Assembly (NCBI GenBank): GCA_035235625.1
Contig: CP141140.1
Coordinates: 40,419,351-40,483,350 of the forward strand
DNA: 64,000 nucleotides
Reading direction: 5' to 3'
From: Saururus chinensis
Taxonomy: Eukaryota > Streptophyta > Magnoliopsida > Piperales > Saururaceae
Each line of letters begins with the position of its first letter. The stretch's first letter is position 1. Below are positions 21,084 to 32,651 of the stretch, piece by piece. The position numbers were made by a program, and so were the translations under genes. The notes beneath the pieces were generated by a model that was given only the letters and a program-made list of their open reading frames with translations, made no database searches and was not told the origin of the DNA.

Positions 21084-21598
21084 AGGGACAAAACACTAGT
21101 TTGAATTAGATATCAACTTGTCCAGCTGAATCTGGATGTTTTCTCAAAACACTACTCCCTCATTACAAGAATGTTCACTCATCTAGCATTCCATCTTCCA
21201 TATGCTATTCAAATGTGAAGTACAGGTTTATAAAGAGCAGCAAGGTTATAAATTTAAATGCCCTACATACAACAGGCCCCATACAATACAAATGCCTGGA
21301 AATGTAGCAGACCCTTTGCTCAAATTAACGACCACAGATGCACAGCCGGCAAAATCACAAAATATGTTCCAAACACCTCTGCAACCAACTTTTGTAAAGA
21401 CAAAAAAATTTAGTAGAGAAGAATTGGTTCACTGACCGAGCATATAAAATTTGGACTTCTTTCATAGCCTTCTTTGACCTTTGAATACTGTTTCTAATAA
21501 GGAAGATAAGAACAAAGACTAATAGTATATAATAAGATTATGGGTCCTTCTGCAACATCATAATTTGCAGATTATGCTTGATTCAATCATTTTTTCGT
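21084..21598. other. Spacer without a supported gene
   Basis: Mixed sequence with one 77-codon frame (21202-21435, plus) that has no recognised domain. It may be intronic or untranslated sequence of the minus-strand exons next to it, but nothing here proves that. Confidence 0.35.
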
Positions 21599-21850
21599 TT
21601 ATTTGTTGAAACTTAGCTTGCATGGCTTTTGGCTTGGATCAAAGTCAATTCTAGTAACCATTGAGTTTAATGGTAAGTTACAGACTTCCAGAAAGGAACG
21701 ATCATGTAGCTGTGAAGACTTGACTTCATGAGCTTGATGACTAGCATTAAAGAGAAATAACTACAATGAAAAACAGATACAAATGAAAAGAGTTACCTTT
21801 TGCAAGAAAGGTACAGAGATCTCAAGACATGTTCTTGTTCTGCCTTCCTT
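21599..21850 (-). pseudogene. Two possible exons of an unidentified minus-strand gene
   Basis: A 54-bp segment (21797-21850) is bounded by AG on its 5' side (TTCTTGCAG) and GT on its 3' side, and reads KEGRTRTCLEISVPFLQK in one phase. A second segment (21599-21740), behind an AG, is open for 46 codons (HQAHEVKSSQLHDRSFL...) to a TAA at 21599-21601. The phases of the two do not agree with the best reading of each, so the model is uncertain. I do not recognise the product. The first MULE 2 TIR begins 110 bases upstream, so upstream exons may have been displaced. Confidence 0.3.
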
Positions 21851-21960
21851 CTGCAAGAACATTACCATTTTCCATATGAACCATGTGTTATTCACTTCCA
21901 AGGAGTAAAGGACGCACAGAAGCAGAAAAGAGAGAGCAATATATGCAATGAACGGTTATG

Positions 21961-22094
21961 GGAATTTTTTTAGAAATAGACTCAACAAATGTCGGAAATA
22001 CAAAAGTAGGCCAGGTACTTTGATCTCTACAATTAGACTTACGAACATTCCACTTTCCCACACACGCACTTGAATTGCCGATAATACCCTTAGG
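21961..22094 (+). repeat. Left TIR of MULE 2
   Basis: Begins GGAATTTTTTTAG and matches the reverse complement of 29607-29740 with scattered differences. Homology stops at about the CCTTAGG block near 22090. Confidence 0.8.
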
Positions 22095-22780
22095 ACAATA
22101 GAAATGAATAGACTCGACCATACTTCACCCGTTGCATCCCAAATTCAGATTTCGGTTTTCCCTCCTACGCTCGCGACCACTCTCGACCGTTTCGAGATTC
22201 GCATTCCCTTCCGGCAACCCCTCATCCAACCTTTTATATCCCACATCACCTTCTTCTTCTCCTCTATCGGTCATCTTGTCCCATTTTTCACTCCTCTGGT
22301 ATTACAGAGAAAGTTCTCATTTTGTTCCATCCTTCGTGATCCGCTGCGGCGATCTCACTCCACTCCGGTGATCTCACTGCGGCAGTCATTTGACAATCGA
22401 AGACATATATTGCGGCCACCTTTCCCCCCTTTGAAGATATTTTGCTAATCTCCATTCCCGCCGTCCCTCTCTTCCTACTGGCCGCATCCAGCATTTCGGT
22501 GTTTGGCCCTAATCTACATTCTGCCTCTTCACTTGGCTGACCAATCCCCCCAGCTGTTCGATCAATAGAAGACGATGTAAACTGCAAGGTAAGATCCTAC
22601 AATGCTGTATGGTTAATTGAAGAAGTGAATATCTTGTTTCGGTATATTATATGGTTTGGTTTGAAATTTAGTAAGATTGTGTTATGAAATTCATAATAGG
22701 TGTGTAAATTGACTGTATGTACTGCTATGATTAGTGTATTTGATGTCGTAAGATAAATTTGATTTAAATATTTGAAAGAT
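22095..22780 (+). other. Possible promoter and first exon of MULE 2
   Basis: A C/T-rich, relatively GC-rich stretch (22130-22580) contains overlapping frames (22104-22448 plus and 22288-22587 minus) without recognised domains. A good GT donor context (GCAAGGTAAG) lies at 22584-22593, so this may be an untranslated first exon. Downstream is AT-rich DNA leading into the tandem array. Confidence 0.35.
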
Positions 22781-24357
22781 GTGATCTCATGATAAATTAT
22801 GAAAAAGCGGATTAGTTAAGTTGGACCCTACTTTGTTATATGAGATATGATAAATAACAAGGGGGAGACCATATAAGAAATATTGTATGCTATAGACGAA
22901 TTTAACTGATATGGCCAAACTATTGACTGGTACATTATAGGTTGGTCTTAAAAGTAAATTGTGTAGTCAATAAACTTGATATAGTCTATTATATACATAG
23001 GTAGATTGATTTTGTCAAATGTAGATTGTGTGTTTGGTGCTTAGTTTGCGGTCACGTCTTTGAAGAACCATAGAAGCATGGTCCAAAAGTCTTTGAGGAT
23101 AGAAATTTAGTTACTAGGCTAAGTTTCTATGATATGTAATATAATATGATGAATAAGAAGGTTAGCCCATTTAAGCAAGTATATATGCTTAAAACTAAGT
23201 TAAATGATAGGCAAGTTAAATGATGGGGTCTAATTGTTGACTGGTAGATTTTAGGTTTCATTATTTTTGCAAAGTACATTGTGCAGGCTTTAGACTTGAT
23301 ACAGTTATGTCTATATATGAGTAGATTAATAGGAGCGTGGGGTTTTCATGTTGTCAAATGTATAATGTGTGTTTGGGGATTAGTTTACATGGATGACTTT
23401 TAAGGAATGCAAAACAAAGGGACAACATTATTTGAGGGTTGAAATGTACTTGCTAGGCTACATCTATAAATTATTGCTCATTAGTGGGTTTTTTTTACCA
23501 TTCTCTATGATATGTGATATGTGATATGATGAAGAAAAAGGGTACACTATTTAAGGAAGTATATATATGCTTAAAACAAAGTTAACTGATAGGGCCTAAC
23601 TATTGACTGGTAGGTTTGAGGTATCTTTTATTTATTTGCAAAGTATAATGTGCCAACATTAAACTTGATATAGTTAGGTATATTTATAAGTAGATTAATA
23701 GGAGTGTGGGGCTTTTATGTTGTCAAATGTATAATGTGTGTTTGGGGATTAGTTTACATTGATGACTTTTAAGGAATGCAAAACAAAAGGGCAATATTAT
23801 TTGAGGGTGCTAGGCTACATCTATAAATTATTGCTCATTAGTGGGTTTTTTTACCATTCTTTGTGATATGTGATATGATGAAAAACAAGGGTAGACCATT
23901 TAAGGAAGTATAAATGCTTAAAGCAAAGTTAACTGATAGGGCCTAATTGTAGACTGGTAGGTTTTAGGTATCTTTTATTTATTTTCAAAGTACATTGTGC
24001 CGACATTAGACTTGATATAGTTAGGTCTATATATGAGTAGATTTATACGAGTGTGGGGCTTTCATGTTGTCAAATGTATAATGTGTGCTTGGTGCTTAGC
24101 TTACATTGATGACTTTTATGGAATGCAAACCGAGGAAAAAATGATTTCAGGGTCGAAATGTAGTTGGTAGGCTACATCTGTAAATTATTTCTCATTAGTG
24201 GCTTTTTTTGCCATTCTCTGTGAGATTATGAAAAATAAGGGTAGTCCATTTAAGTAAGTACATATGCTTGAAACAAAGGTAATGGATAGGGCCTAACTAT
24301 TGACTGGTAGGTTTTAGGTATCTTTTATTTATTTGAAAGTACATTGTGCCGACATTG
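22780..24357 (+). repeat. Tandem array of ~350-bp units, plus orientation (MULE 2)
   Basis: Four or five diverged units follow one another. Landmarks such as ACTTGATATAGTTAG recur near 22975, 23293, 23663 and 24010; GTTGTCAAATGTATAATGTG and GTTAACTGATAGGGCC recur between. The units stop abruptly near 24357 at the start of the transposase fragment. No coding frame is present. Confidence 0.85.
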
Positions 24358-24401
24358 ATTTCAAATGCATCCCTCACTCCTACTTCCTTCACTTCCACCT
24401 T

Positions 24402-24845
24402 CTACTTCACTTCATTCGCATGTCTACTATGCACTTTGGCATCATTCAAAATATTCGACTTGTTAATCTTTGCCTCAGATACATCAAAATTCGGCTCACA
24501 TTCCCGGAACGTATGTACATGTCGCACTTTGGTTATTATTAGTGGTAGACCATCATGCCTAGTCTTGGCATAGCACAAAAAACATTGAAGAGTCCTAGTG
24601 TCATGTATTTTCGTTGGAGGTACGTCTAGGGGGATTTCCAAAGGATATGTAAAACTCATCTTCAACGAGTATTCTTTGCTACAACATCCTATTACTTTGT
24701 AAACCATGGACACTAAGGATTCGTACGTCAATGAGCTTCTAACAAATATGAGATCTGACATGGCATTGGAACAATCATACTTGTGTCGACTTGCATCCCA
24801 CTCTCCCCCACACACACATAACAGAGGCTGCTCATTTGTATCCAT
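24402..24845 (-). pseudogene. MuDR-type transposase N-terminal fragment in MULE 2
   Basis: The 147-codon frame begins MDTNEQPLLCVCGGEW and includes DLIFVRSSLTYESLVSMVYKVIG and KMSFTYPLEIPLD. The GGEW start and the YxxLVxxVY block are those of the N-terminal region of plant MuDR-type transposases. A related block (LIFAPSKISYKEMVDTLYGMMG) occurs in the third MULE at 61034. The protein ends where the tandem array begins; the DNA-binding and catalytic regions are absent. A separate 68-codon frame just upstream (24872-25078) has no clear domain. Confidence 0.6.
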
Positions 24846-25078
24846 CTGAATACACCTGATTGTTATGTCAGTTAGGCTCTAGCAGTTATCAGTTGATACT
24901 TATCAGTCAATACTTTCCATCGCAAAATTGAAAGAACTTTGTGTTTATGGGCATCAATTTGATTGTTAACGTCAATCATTACTTTCTGTATTACAACTGT
25001 ACATGCGGCACACCCACCCATATAAGTACCTCCAAAAGACAAGACTATGTGTACCTGCGAGTTACCTATGTCAACCAC

Positions 25079-25590
25079 TACCAGTTATCAGTTGAGCTAG
25101 ATTAGTTAATGCTTTCGCCCACCTTCTCCACACCCAAAAATTAGCTGCCTTTCTTGTTTCATCTTTAGAGCATATTAGGTAAGAAGTAGTTCATCCACAA
25201 GTGCAAACATTAACATATTCTCCACATCCAACATTACCATTGTTTCGGTAGGGCCACCTTTAGGTGCAAACGTGGCTATCTGTGTCTTCCTCAATGAGTT
25301 AGGGTACATACGGAGAGGCAGCTCTTCGACATCCACCTTCCGCCAACCTAAGTCCTATGATCTGCCAGTAGGGAGAAGAGAATACGGGGCTGTAAGAGAA
25401 TACCTCAGAAGTTAGCCTGGGAACATACCTTCTGTTGTTAAGAAACTGTAGGGGTGTTTCATGGTTTTCACCTTTATGACGAGGTATGACCCATTTTTGC
25501 TATATGTAGCATGCGTGTGGACATCTCAAACGTGGCGATGTTTCTTGATTCTCGTGATACACAATGGAAATATGTAGCTAAATGCATATA
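25079..25590. other. Unassigned interior of MULE 2
   Basis: No reading frame above about 60 codons with recognisable content. A CCAGTTATCAGTTGAGCTAG-like segment near 25081 resembles the array unit edge, repeating a motif at 24887. Otherwise nothing specific is seen. Confidence 0.35.
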
Positions 25591-25805
25591 TTATAAAGGA
25601 AAAAGTTTATATGAGCCCGGACACACGTGCATCTACGTGAGCTCGGGCTCTATGGGCAATCGGATTTACATCTGATGGCCCATAATACTAAAGGGTTTAA
25701 ATGCCCCTAAGTATTATGGGCCATCAGATGTACATCTGATTGCCCATAGAGCCCGGGCTCACGTAGACACGTGTGAGCTCAGAATCCTATAAACTTTTTC
25801 CTTTT
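25591..25805. repeat. ~205-bp hairpin element (MITE-like)
   Basis: Arms at about 25598-25687 and 25712-25801 are inverted copies: AGGAAAAAGTTTATA..., CTCGGGCTCTATGGGCAATC, ACATCTGATGGCCCATAATA. The loop is ~24 bases. TTA occurs at both ends, which would suit a PIF/Harbinger-type insertion, but the exact ends are not certain. No coding capacity. Confidence 0.7.
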
Positions 25806-26290
25806 TAATACCATTGATATGAGCCCGGGCTAACACACACTTGCGTGCGCCCGGGTTTTATGAGTCCAATTTTTATGAGTATTATGGGCCATGAGATGTA
25901 TATCCGATTGCCCATATAGCCCGGCCTCATGCAAATGTGTGTGAGCCCGGGCTCATGTTTTTATGAGTATTATGGGCCATCAGATGTACATTTGATTGCC
26001 CATAGAGCCCGGGCTCACGTAGACGCGTGTGAGCTCAAAATCCTATAAACTTTTTCCTTTTTAATACCATTTATATGAGCCTGGGCTAACACACTTGCGT
26101 GCGTCCGGGTTTTATGAGCCCAGTTTTTTATGAGTATCATGGGCCATCAGATGTATACCCGATTGCCCATATATCCCGGCCTCATGAAAGTGTGTGTGAA
26201 CCCGGGCTCATCTTTTTATGAGTATTATGGGCCATCGGATGTATATCCGATTGTCCAAAGAGCTCGGGCTCATATAAATAAGAATCTTTT
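25806..26290. repeat. Two ~240-bp units related to the hairpin
   Basis: Units starting near 25808 and 26065 each run ATATGAGCCCGGGCTAACAC, TGCGTGCGCCCGGGTTTTATG, TATGGGCCAT, GATTGCCCATA and GTGTGAGCCCGGGCTCAT. All parts echo the hairpin arms in one or other orientation. The GAGCCCGGGCTC core is itself a perfect palindrome. They look like rearranged or tandemly amplified copies of the hairpin. Confidence 0.7.
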
Positions 26291-26699
26291 TTAAATGCCT
26301 CAGTCAATGAAAATTACATTTCTAACCATCGATATTGAATTTATTTAACTCTATCTGTATTTTTAATGATGTCTATGGGAAGTTGTAGCTTTTCATTTTA
26401 TATTTTATATTTTATAAATAATATTTATCATCAAGATTATAAGAACCACTAAATTGTATATGAATGCAATAAACACTGTTTCTATTTCCACCAATCTAAC
26501 AAACATAATCAATAAATAAAGACAGTTCTAACCCTGAGAAACATTCACTTGTACAATATCAACTAAACTATATATGAAGGCATTTTCTAACCATTAAAAA
26601 GAATTGGGTATACATTATCCACCGTGCCCAAGTGATGTTGAAGATACAAAATATCATTAAGTCTATGATGTGTGGCATGTGATTACATGTAATTGAATT

Positions 26700-27000
26700 G
26701 GAGAGCAATCAGTAATGCACATTACAAAGTTTAATCATTAGGAGGTGGTGGTGGCAAGAAAACAAAGTACACACCTATAATTATCATAAACTTAGATTCT
26801 GAAGATGCAAAATCTAAGGTGAAAACCGATATGTTATACTATCACTGAGTTATTTCATTATTGTATAACATATCATTTCTCACATTAGATTTAGCATCTT
26901 TAAAATTTGAGTCTATGATAATTATAGTTTTCTTCTTTTGCATGCCACCACCACTGCCTAACAAAGAAACTTTGCTATGTGTAGAATGATTGCTCTCTAA
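26700..27000. repeat. Inverted repeat with exon-like arms (first)
   Basis: Arms ~26715-26835 and ~26866-26990 are inverted copies around a ~25-base loop. In the left arm the plus strand reads GGGGGKKTKYTPIIIINLDSEDAKS without a stop; the right arm encodes the related string on the minus strand. The acidic DSED end is typical of low-complexity linkers. It is probably a duplicated and inverted piece of a gene or of the element's own transcript. Confidence 0.6.
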
Positions 27001-27129
27001 GTCCATCTCATCCTTTTATCTAACATAATCACTCTATCCACTATGAAGCTGGCCGACACCTCAACGTCCAACTCCAATGACCTGTTCATTAGCTCTAGCT
27101 TTTTCTCCATTGCCCCTCCAAATCAATAA

Positions 27130-29230
27130 TAAAATTAATGAGGTAAAATTTAATTCGAAATATATTAGCTAGCTACCATCTACCGGTCATCAGTTAGCCA
27201 CTATCAATTAACTTTCTTTTAACCTTATACTCTAGGTTATATGGTCTCGTCCACACTAATATCATATCACATGATTGTAACCTACCATGTAAACCTATCT
27301 TGCTCAAAATTAATGAACACACAATGTACTTCAACAAATAATAACCTACTAACATCTACCAATCATTAGGTAGTCCATATCAGTTAAATTTTTTTTAACC
27401 ATATATATATACTAGCTCATATGGTCTCATCATTCGTAGGTATCAGATCAAAGCATACTCCTGAGTAAAAGTAATTACATATCTTCTTACAAAATATCAT
27501 TAACTCTATCATGTGTGGCATATGATTCGATGCTGGCAGTATATGGCAATATGTTTTAATATATTTTCTTTTGTTCATTATATAGAGTGATTATTTTGGA
27601 TCAGATAATGTAATTGATTTGGAGAGCAAACAATCATGCACATTACAAAGTTTAATCATTAGGATGTGATGGTGGCAAGAGGAAGTATAGAACAATCATT
27701 ACTATCGATTCAGACGATGAATATATTAAATCGGATGTGGGAAGCATAGAAATAGTGTATACCATATATAAGTTCCCCACCTAAGATTTAACAACTTCAT
27801 CGTCTGAGTCAATAATAATGATTATTTTATACTTCCACCTGCCACCACCAATATCTAATGAAGAAACTTTGTTATGTGAAGAATGTTTGCTCCAAATCCA
27901 TCCCATCTCTTAATCTGGCATAATCACTCTATACACTGTGAAACTGTCCGTCATCGTGACATTGGCTTCCATCGACTTGTTCTTTGCTCTGCCTCGGGGC
28001 GGTGGACATATACGTATACTGCGGTGAAGTCAAGGGATAGATTTAGTCGAAATTAGTTAACTACTAGTCAACATTTAATCGAAATCAGTTAACTATCTTC
28101 TAACCATATAAACTAGGTTATATGGTATAATCATCGCTAAATATTAGATCACATCATACTCATGATAGTATAACACAAATTACGCAAATATAATGACCAC
28201 CTAATGTACTTCGCAAAATATTAGCCTCCTACCATCTACTAGTCAACAATTAGGATGCATTAGTTAACTTTGTTTTAACCATATAAACTAGGTTATATGG
28301 TCTCTTCCTCACTAGATATCAGATCACATCATACTCATGAGTAAAACTAATTACGTATATTTTTCTTACTTACCCTAACAACAAAATATATATATTCGTT
28401 TACTTTCCATCTATTAAAATATATTACAAGCATACTAACTAAGCACCAAACACAGAAGGTAAAGTTGACATATTTACTTAATAAAACTCTTATTTATCCA
28501 CCCATATGTAAACATAGCTATTGCAAATCTAATGACCTCGCAATGAACTTCAAAAAATATAAGCCTCTTACCATCTACCAGTCAACAGTTAGGATGTATC
28601 AGTTAACTTTGTTTTCTTCCATCTACTAGGTCGTATGGTATACTACTCGTTATATACTAGATCACATCATTAAAACCTACCTTGTAAACCCATCTTGAGC
28701 AAATCTAATTACAACACAATGTACTTCAAAAAATAAAATGCCTCTTACCATCTACCAGTCAACAGTTCATTTGATCAGTTAACTTTGTTTTAACCATAGA
28801 TTATAGGTCATATCTTCTCCTTCTGGTTAGATATCAAATCACACCATTTAAACCTACCTTCTACACCTATCTTCCTCTAATCTAATTACCTCAAAATAAG
28901 TTAGGACAAAGTTAAGCATCCTACCACATACCAGTCAACAGCTAGGCTGTATCAGTTAACTTTGATTTGCCTATAAAAAATAGGTTATATGGTCCTTTCC
29001 TTACTATATATCTGATCACATTATGAAAACCTACCTTTTCAACCTATCTTACTTAAATCTAATGACCATGCAATGTACTCAACAAATAATAGCCTCCTAA
29101 CATCTACTAGACAATAGTTAGGATGTATTAATTAACTATGTGCTACCCATGTAAACTAAGTCCAATTGTCTCCTCCTCGCTAGAGATCATATCAAATCAT
29201 TAGTTAATTTAAACATATAAGCAAAATACA
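27130..29230 (-). repeat. Tandem array, inverted relative to 22780-24357 (MULE 2)
   Basis: About eight diverged units carry the complement of the left array's landmarks: CATCTACCAGTCAACAGTTAGG, ATCAGTTAACTTTGTTTTA, TAGGTTATATGGTCTC and ATATCAGATCACATCA, recurring near 27180, 27360, 28060, 28250, 28575, 28755, 28935 and 29100. A second exon-like hairpin (27640-27885) interrupts it. Together the two arrays give the element a large fold-back structure. Confidence 0.8.
27640..27885. repeat. Inverted repeat with exon-like arms (second)
   Basis: A diverged copy of the 26700-27000 structure: left arm GGATGTGATGGTGGCAAGAG with a frame reading TIDSDDEYIKSD, right arm the inverse (CCACCTGCCACCACC). 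The loop is ~45 bases. Presence of two such hairpins in the right half of MULE 2 points to duplication within the element. Confidence 0.6.
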
Positions 29231-29606
29231 TAATCTATTACTTTTACCCTTAATTTGTTTATTATACAACCCTGAAATAACATAATTCATCATAAACTAT
29301 CAAAATACAACCATACATTACAAATTTATTTGATACAATCAAACCGCCCATTTGATGGGAAATTGTAGCCAACAACCTGATACAAAGAAAATAAATATTG
29401 AATCCCTTTTCTCTAGTTTATTTTTTAGCACAAACTATATAACTAAACATTTCACAAACTATCTATATTTTAACACAAACTAACATTACTTAGCCAAGTC
29501 ACATGACCCCATATCTGTACCTCTATGTTAGTGAAAATCAAACCAAGCACAAATCACCCTGCTTTTAATGGACTTTAACAAAGCAATATTTCAAAAACTA
29601 CCTAGC

Positions 29607-29740
29607 CTTAGGATATTATCAGCAATTCAAGCACATATGTGAGAAAGTGAAACGTGCATAAGTCTAATTGTGTAAAATCAAAGTACCTAGCCTAGTTTTA
29701 TATTTTCGACATTTGTTGAATCTAGCTCTAAAAAATTTTC
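29607..29740 (-). repeat. Right TIR of MULE 2
   Basis: Reverse complement of the left TIR with scattered changes; it ends CTAAAAAATTTTC and is followed by TGGGTTATG, the proposed target duplication. Confidence 0.8.
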
Positions 29741-29749
29741 TGGGTTATG

Positions 29750-30445
29750 ACTTGGATGGTATGAAAGGGTTCATTGAAAGCAGTCCAACAACCCACGAGA
29801 TAGAAGGGGAAGAAACAGTTGGGGGCCTGGGCAATAAAAAGTGTAATTGAGGTCTTGCTCTTAAGATAATGACATCTTTATCTTATGTGGATACGAAGAA
29901 AAAAAGGCCTGAAAAACCAGCCCCCATTTATTCACCTGCTTTAAATACTACACCGGAATTGCTGCTGTAGAAATCGACTTGTGAACTCGTGATGAGCCCT
30001 TTCCCATTTTCCCATGGTCATGGGTGAACATCACAGGATAATTGCATTTTAATCTTACTGGGTCACTCTTCAATTATCATCAGCTACAAACATTTAAGAG
30101 GTCGCCTAGCGCATGAGAGGGCGGGAGCAGTAAGGTTATATTCAATGCAAATTCAAGGGGCGACAAAACTTACGAAGTTTTCTATAATGAATGCAAATTC
30201 AAGGGGCCAAACATGATGTGCCATACCTTATCTTCAGTTTTGACTACCTTCTGACCATTGACATTATGCTAATGAAGACTAATTTTTTTTACCAATGCTT
30301 TGCCATCCTTAACTGCAATAATCCAATGTTCCAAGCCGGGCTCATGACGATCCTCCTCACTCCCTCCCAGCTCATGCTGTCATCAGTTTATCATATATCT
30401 CCACCTAACAAGGAGACAAAATAAACATTAGTACATGTTTTAATC
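29750..30445. other. Spacer between MULE 2 and the exon cluster
   Basis: No supported gene. A ~22-bp direct repeat (ATGCAAATTCAAGGGGC) occurs near 30150 and 30190. A minus-strand segment near 30395-30410 behind CTTGTTAG reads VEIYDKLMTA to a stop and could be an alternative last exon of the neighbouring gene remnant. Confidence 0.35.
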
Positions 30446-30451
30446 ATTTTA

Positions 30452-30960
30452 TCAGATATCTTTCCAAACTCGTGCTTGAACAGATCTAATGTGCACATTC
30501 ACACCATAAAAATTTGCACCCACGTCCTCCATTAATCTCTCGGCTATTTTTTCAGCTCTAATGACATCAACAGTCTTTTGCTGAAAACATATGCATCACA
30601 GTACAACATTAACTGCACTTTGACGAAAACTGAAATCTCATACATACTTGTGTAAAGAAACCAATGATTTCGTGGTCCACTATCAAACCATCCACATACA
30701 TGGAAGACTCAGAACATGTCTGACAATTTGACTGTAATGAAGAGTCATCTAGCATGTATAAATACACATAAAAATGACCTAAAAAACTTGAGTTGAAGCA
30801 GAAATTATGAGACACACATGGCCCCAACCATCATAGATGCTGCTTCTAACAAAAGCCTTAACTGATGATCAACATTCTATTTATAACACAAAATAATAGA
30901 AATGAACTCAAGAGCAAAAGCTTCAGTTCATTTACCTGCTTCAGTTGATTTGCGAAAGCT
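30452..30960 (-). pseudogene. Multi-exon remnant of an unidentified plant gene
   Basis: Four exon-like blocks read in order on the minus strand. (1) ~30930-30960 ending KRAFANQLKQ before GTAAAT. (2) 30817-30861, behind CATCAG, reading LRLLLEAASMMVGAM; its donor reads TG instead of GT unless shifted. (3) 30648-30731, behind ATTACAG, 28 codons with MYVDGLIVDHEIIGFFTQ, donor GTATGT. (4) 30452-30580, behind TTTTCAG, 42 codons with VDVIRAEKIAERLMEDVG and YGVNVHIRSVQARVW, ending TGA. Phases agree across blocks 1 to 4 if block 2 is 45 bases. The protein looks genuine but I do not recognise its family. No exon further upstream is certain before the copia LTR at 31366. It could be the 3' end of a broken host gene. 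Confidence 0.5.
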
Positions 30961-31365
30961 CTTTTCTAGGAGAATATATATATAAATTGAAACAAGTAAA
31001 ACTATGAAGCTCAGATTACAGTCTACTGCTTGTAACATGCATGCATGACTCTCAATACAAGTATAAGAAAGTTATAATGTGGGATAGAGGGAGTAATTCA
31101 AAAATGCACCAAATGAACTAAAAATGAGTATTTGCATATGGGAAGGAGATAATACATCCATCAATTGAGCAATTAGACCTCAACTTCTCCCCTGATTTTG
31201 ACTTCTCATTTGGATATCTAGCAACATGTCCAGGACACAACATAAGAAAATTATCCTTCAATGATCAAGTAGAAAAGTTATTTTTAATTGCAGGTACCAA
31301 TTTGGACAAGTAAATGTACAAAAATGACATTGCCCAATTGCACTTACCACTGGAAGAGAAAGGAT

Positions 31366-32640
31366 TGTTGGTGTGTCCCCACATATGAACCCTATTGTTA
31401 ACCCAAAAGCCATGAAGAAAATAAAAAGTTAATTAGAAATGAAAAGTCATGTTTTGTATTAATTAAAATAAAAAATTAAAATTAATTTGGTCAGTTAAGA
31501 AGGGGTGTGTGAGGCTATTTATTGGTGTCTATTGGATGAGAAGGGTCACCTTAAGGCTATATATATGCCTAGTCCTTTTACTCACTTGTCAATCTTAAGG
31601 TTCCCTATTTATTCTTGATGACAAGAGTGAAGAAGACTTGGTGCTATTTATATTGGTGGATTTGGTAAATGTGCATGGTACATCTTTATCTCTAGATTTT
31701 ATGTTATTTGCCTTATGCTTTATCCCAAAGTGATAATCCTGTAAATTCATATACATCAAATATGTAGTATTGGGGCCTTTTCACTTAGGAAAAACATAGG
31801 GTTTACGGTTTTAAGTTTTCTTAATTTTTAGATTTGTGACAATATCTTAATTTTTACTCGACTTTTGAAGTTTTGGGTTCCATATTTGAGTCTCTGGATG
31901 TAGAATCCATTAACCCATCATAAAATTCAAAAGTTTGCGTGAAAAACTGAAGTTTTTATTAACTTATTTATGATTTTGATTCAATTTCTTTTAAAAGCCT
32001 CCAATTTACATTTATTCAATCTGCTTCACTCAATTAAATATCCAGATTAATCTTTTAAGCTAATTCAGTGCTAATTTTACATTGATTCACTCACATTTAG
32101 TCTATTTTCGTATCTTTTGAGTTGATTAGCTTACTAATGTTTTGATTGATTCGTGAACTAGTATGATATATATTTTGTTCATTTGATGTTAATATCGTGA
32201 TTTATCATGCAACTTTATTATCAAGATATTGTCATATTTAAGTTATCCACTTAGAGCGGTGGTTTTATATGTGAGCAATCTGATTTAATCTCATTCATTA
32301 AATTGATCTTATTTGTCACCAGTGGCTAGACCATGATAATTTATAAGGTTAAATTTGAATTGCGAGTTTGGATCATAATGAGTGTAGTTATCCCATAGGA
32401 GACTGCACATAGTTTCTCACCAGGTGTGGTCGAGTCTTGTAAGGCCAGGAGGACTACTAGCATGTTGTGATTTCATCTCAAAGGAGAGATTACAATGATC
32501 CATTTAGACTTTTGACAGAGACATTAAGGGAGGTGTTTAGATCACCCTGGGAATCTAGTTGATGCTCCTTTAAGCCAGATATTTAGTTTGTGTGAGAATG
32601 TGTAATTATTTTATCGTCTAGACTACAACCATTTATTCTA
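31366..32640 (+). repeat. 5' LTR and leader of copia 2
   Basis: Starts TGTTGGTGTGTCCCC. A TATATATATG-type promoter motif lies near 31558, in front of a CACTTGTCAATC stretch. The LTR end is not clear: no TGGTATCAGAGC-like primer site is seen before the gag start at 32652. Confidence 0.55.
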
Positions 32641-32651
32641 AGTTTAACCTC

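Larger units (their letters stand above)
21961..29740. mobile_element. Mutator-like element (MULE 2) with inverted repeat arrays
   Basis: Two ~130-bp inverted terminal repeats (21961-22094 and 29607-29740) share long blocks, for example AACAAATGTCG, AGGTACTTTGAT, CAATTAGACTTA and TTGAATTGC. The outer ends are GGAATTTTTTTAG and, inverted, GAAAATTTTTTAG. Flanking 9-mers ACGGTTATG (21952-21960) and TGGGTTATG (29741-29749) agree at seven positions, consistent with an old 9-bp target duplication. Inside are tandem arrays in opposite orientations, a palindromic repeat block and a minus-strand transposase N-terminal fragment. No transposase core is present, so the element is non-autonomous. Confidence 0.75.

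Noticed and set aside
22104-22587. Overlapping frames on both strands near the left end of MULE 2
   Set aside because: Composition-driven in C/T-rich DNA; more likely an untranslated exon of the element.
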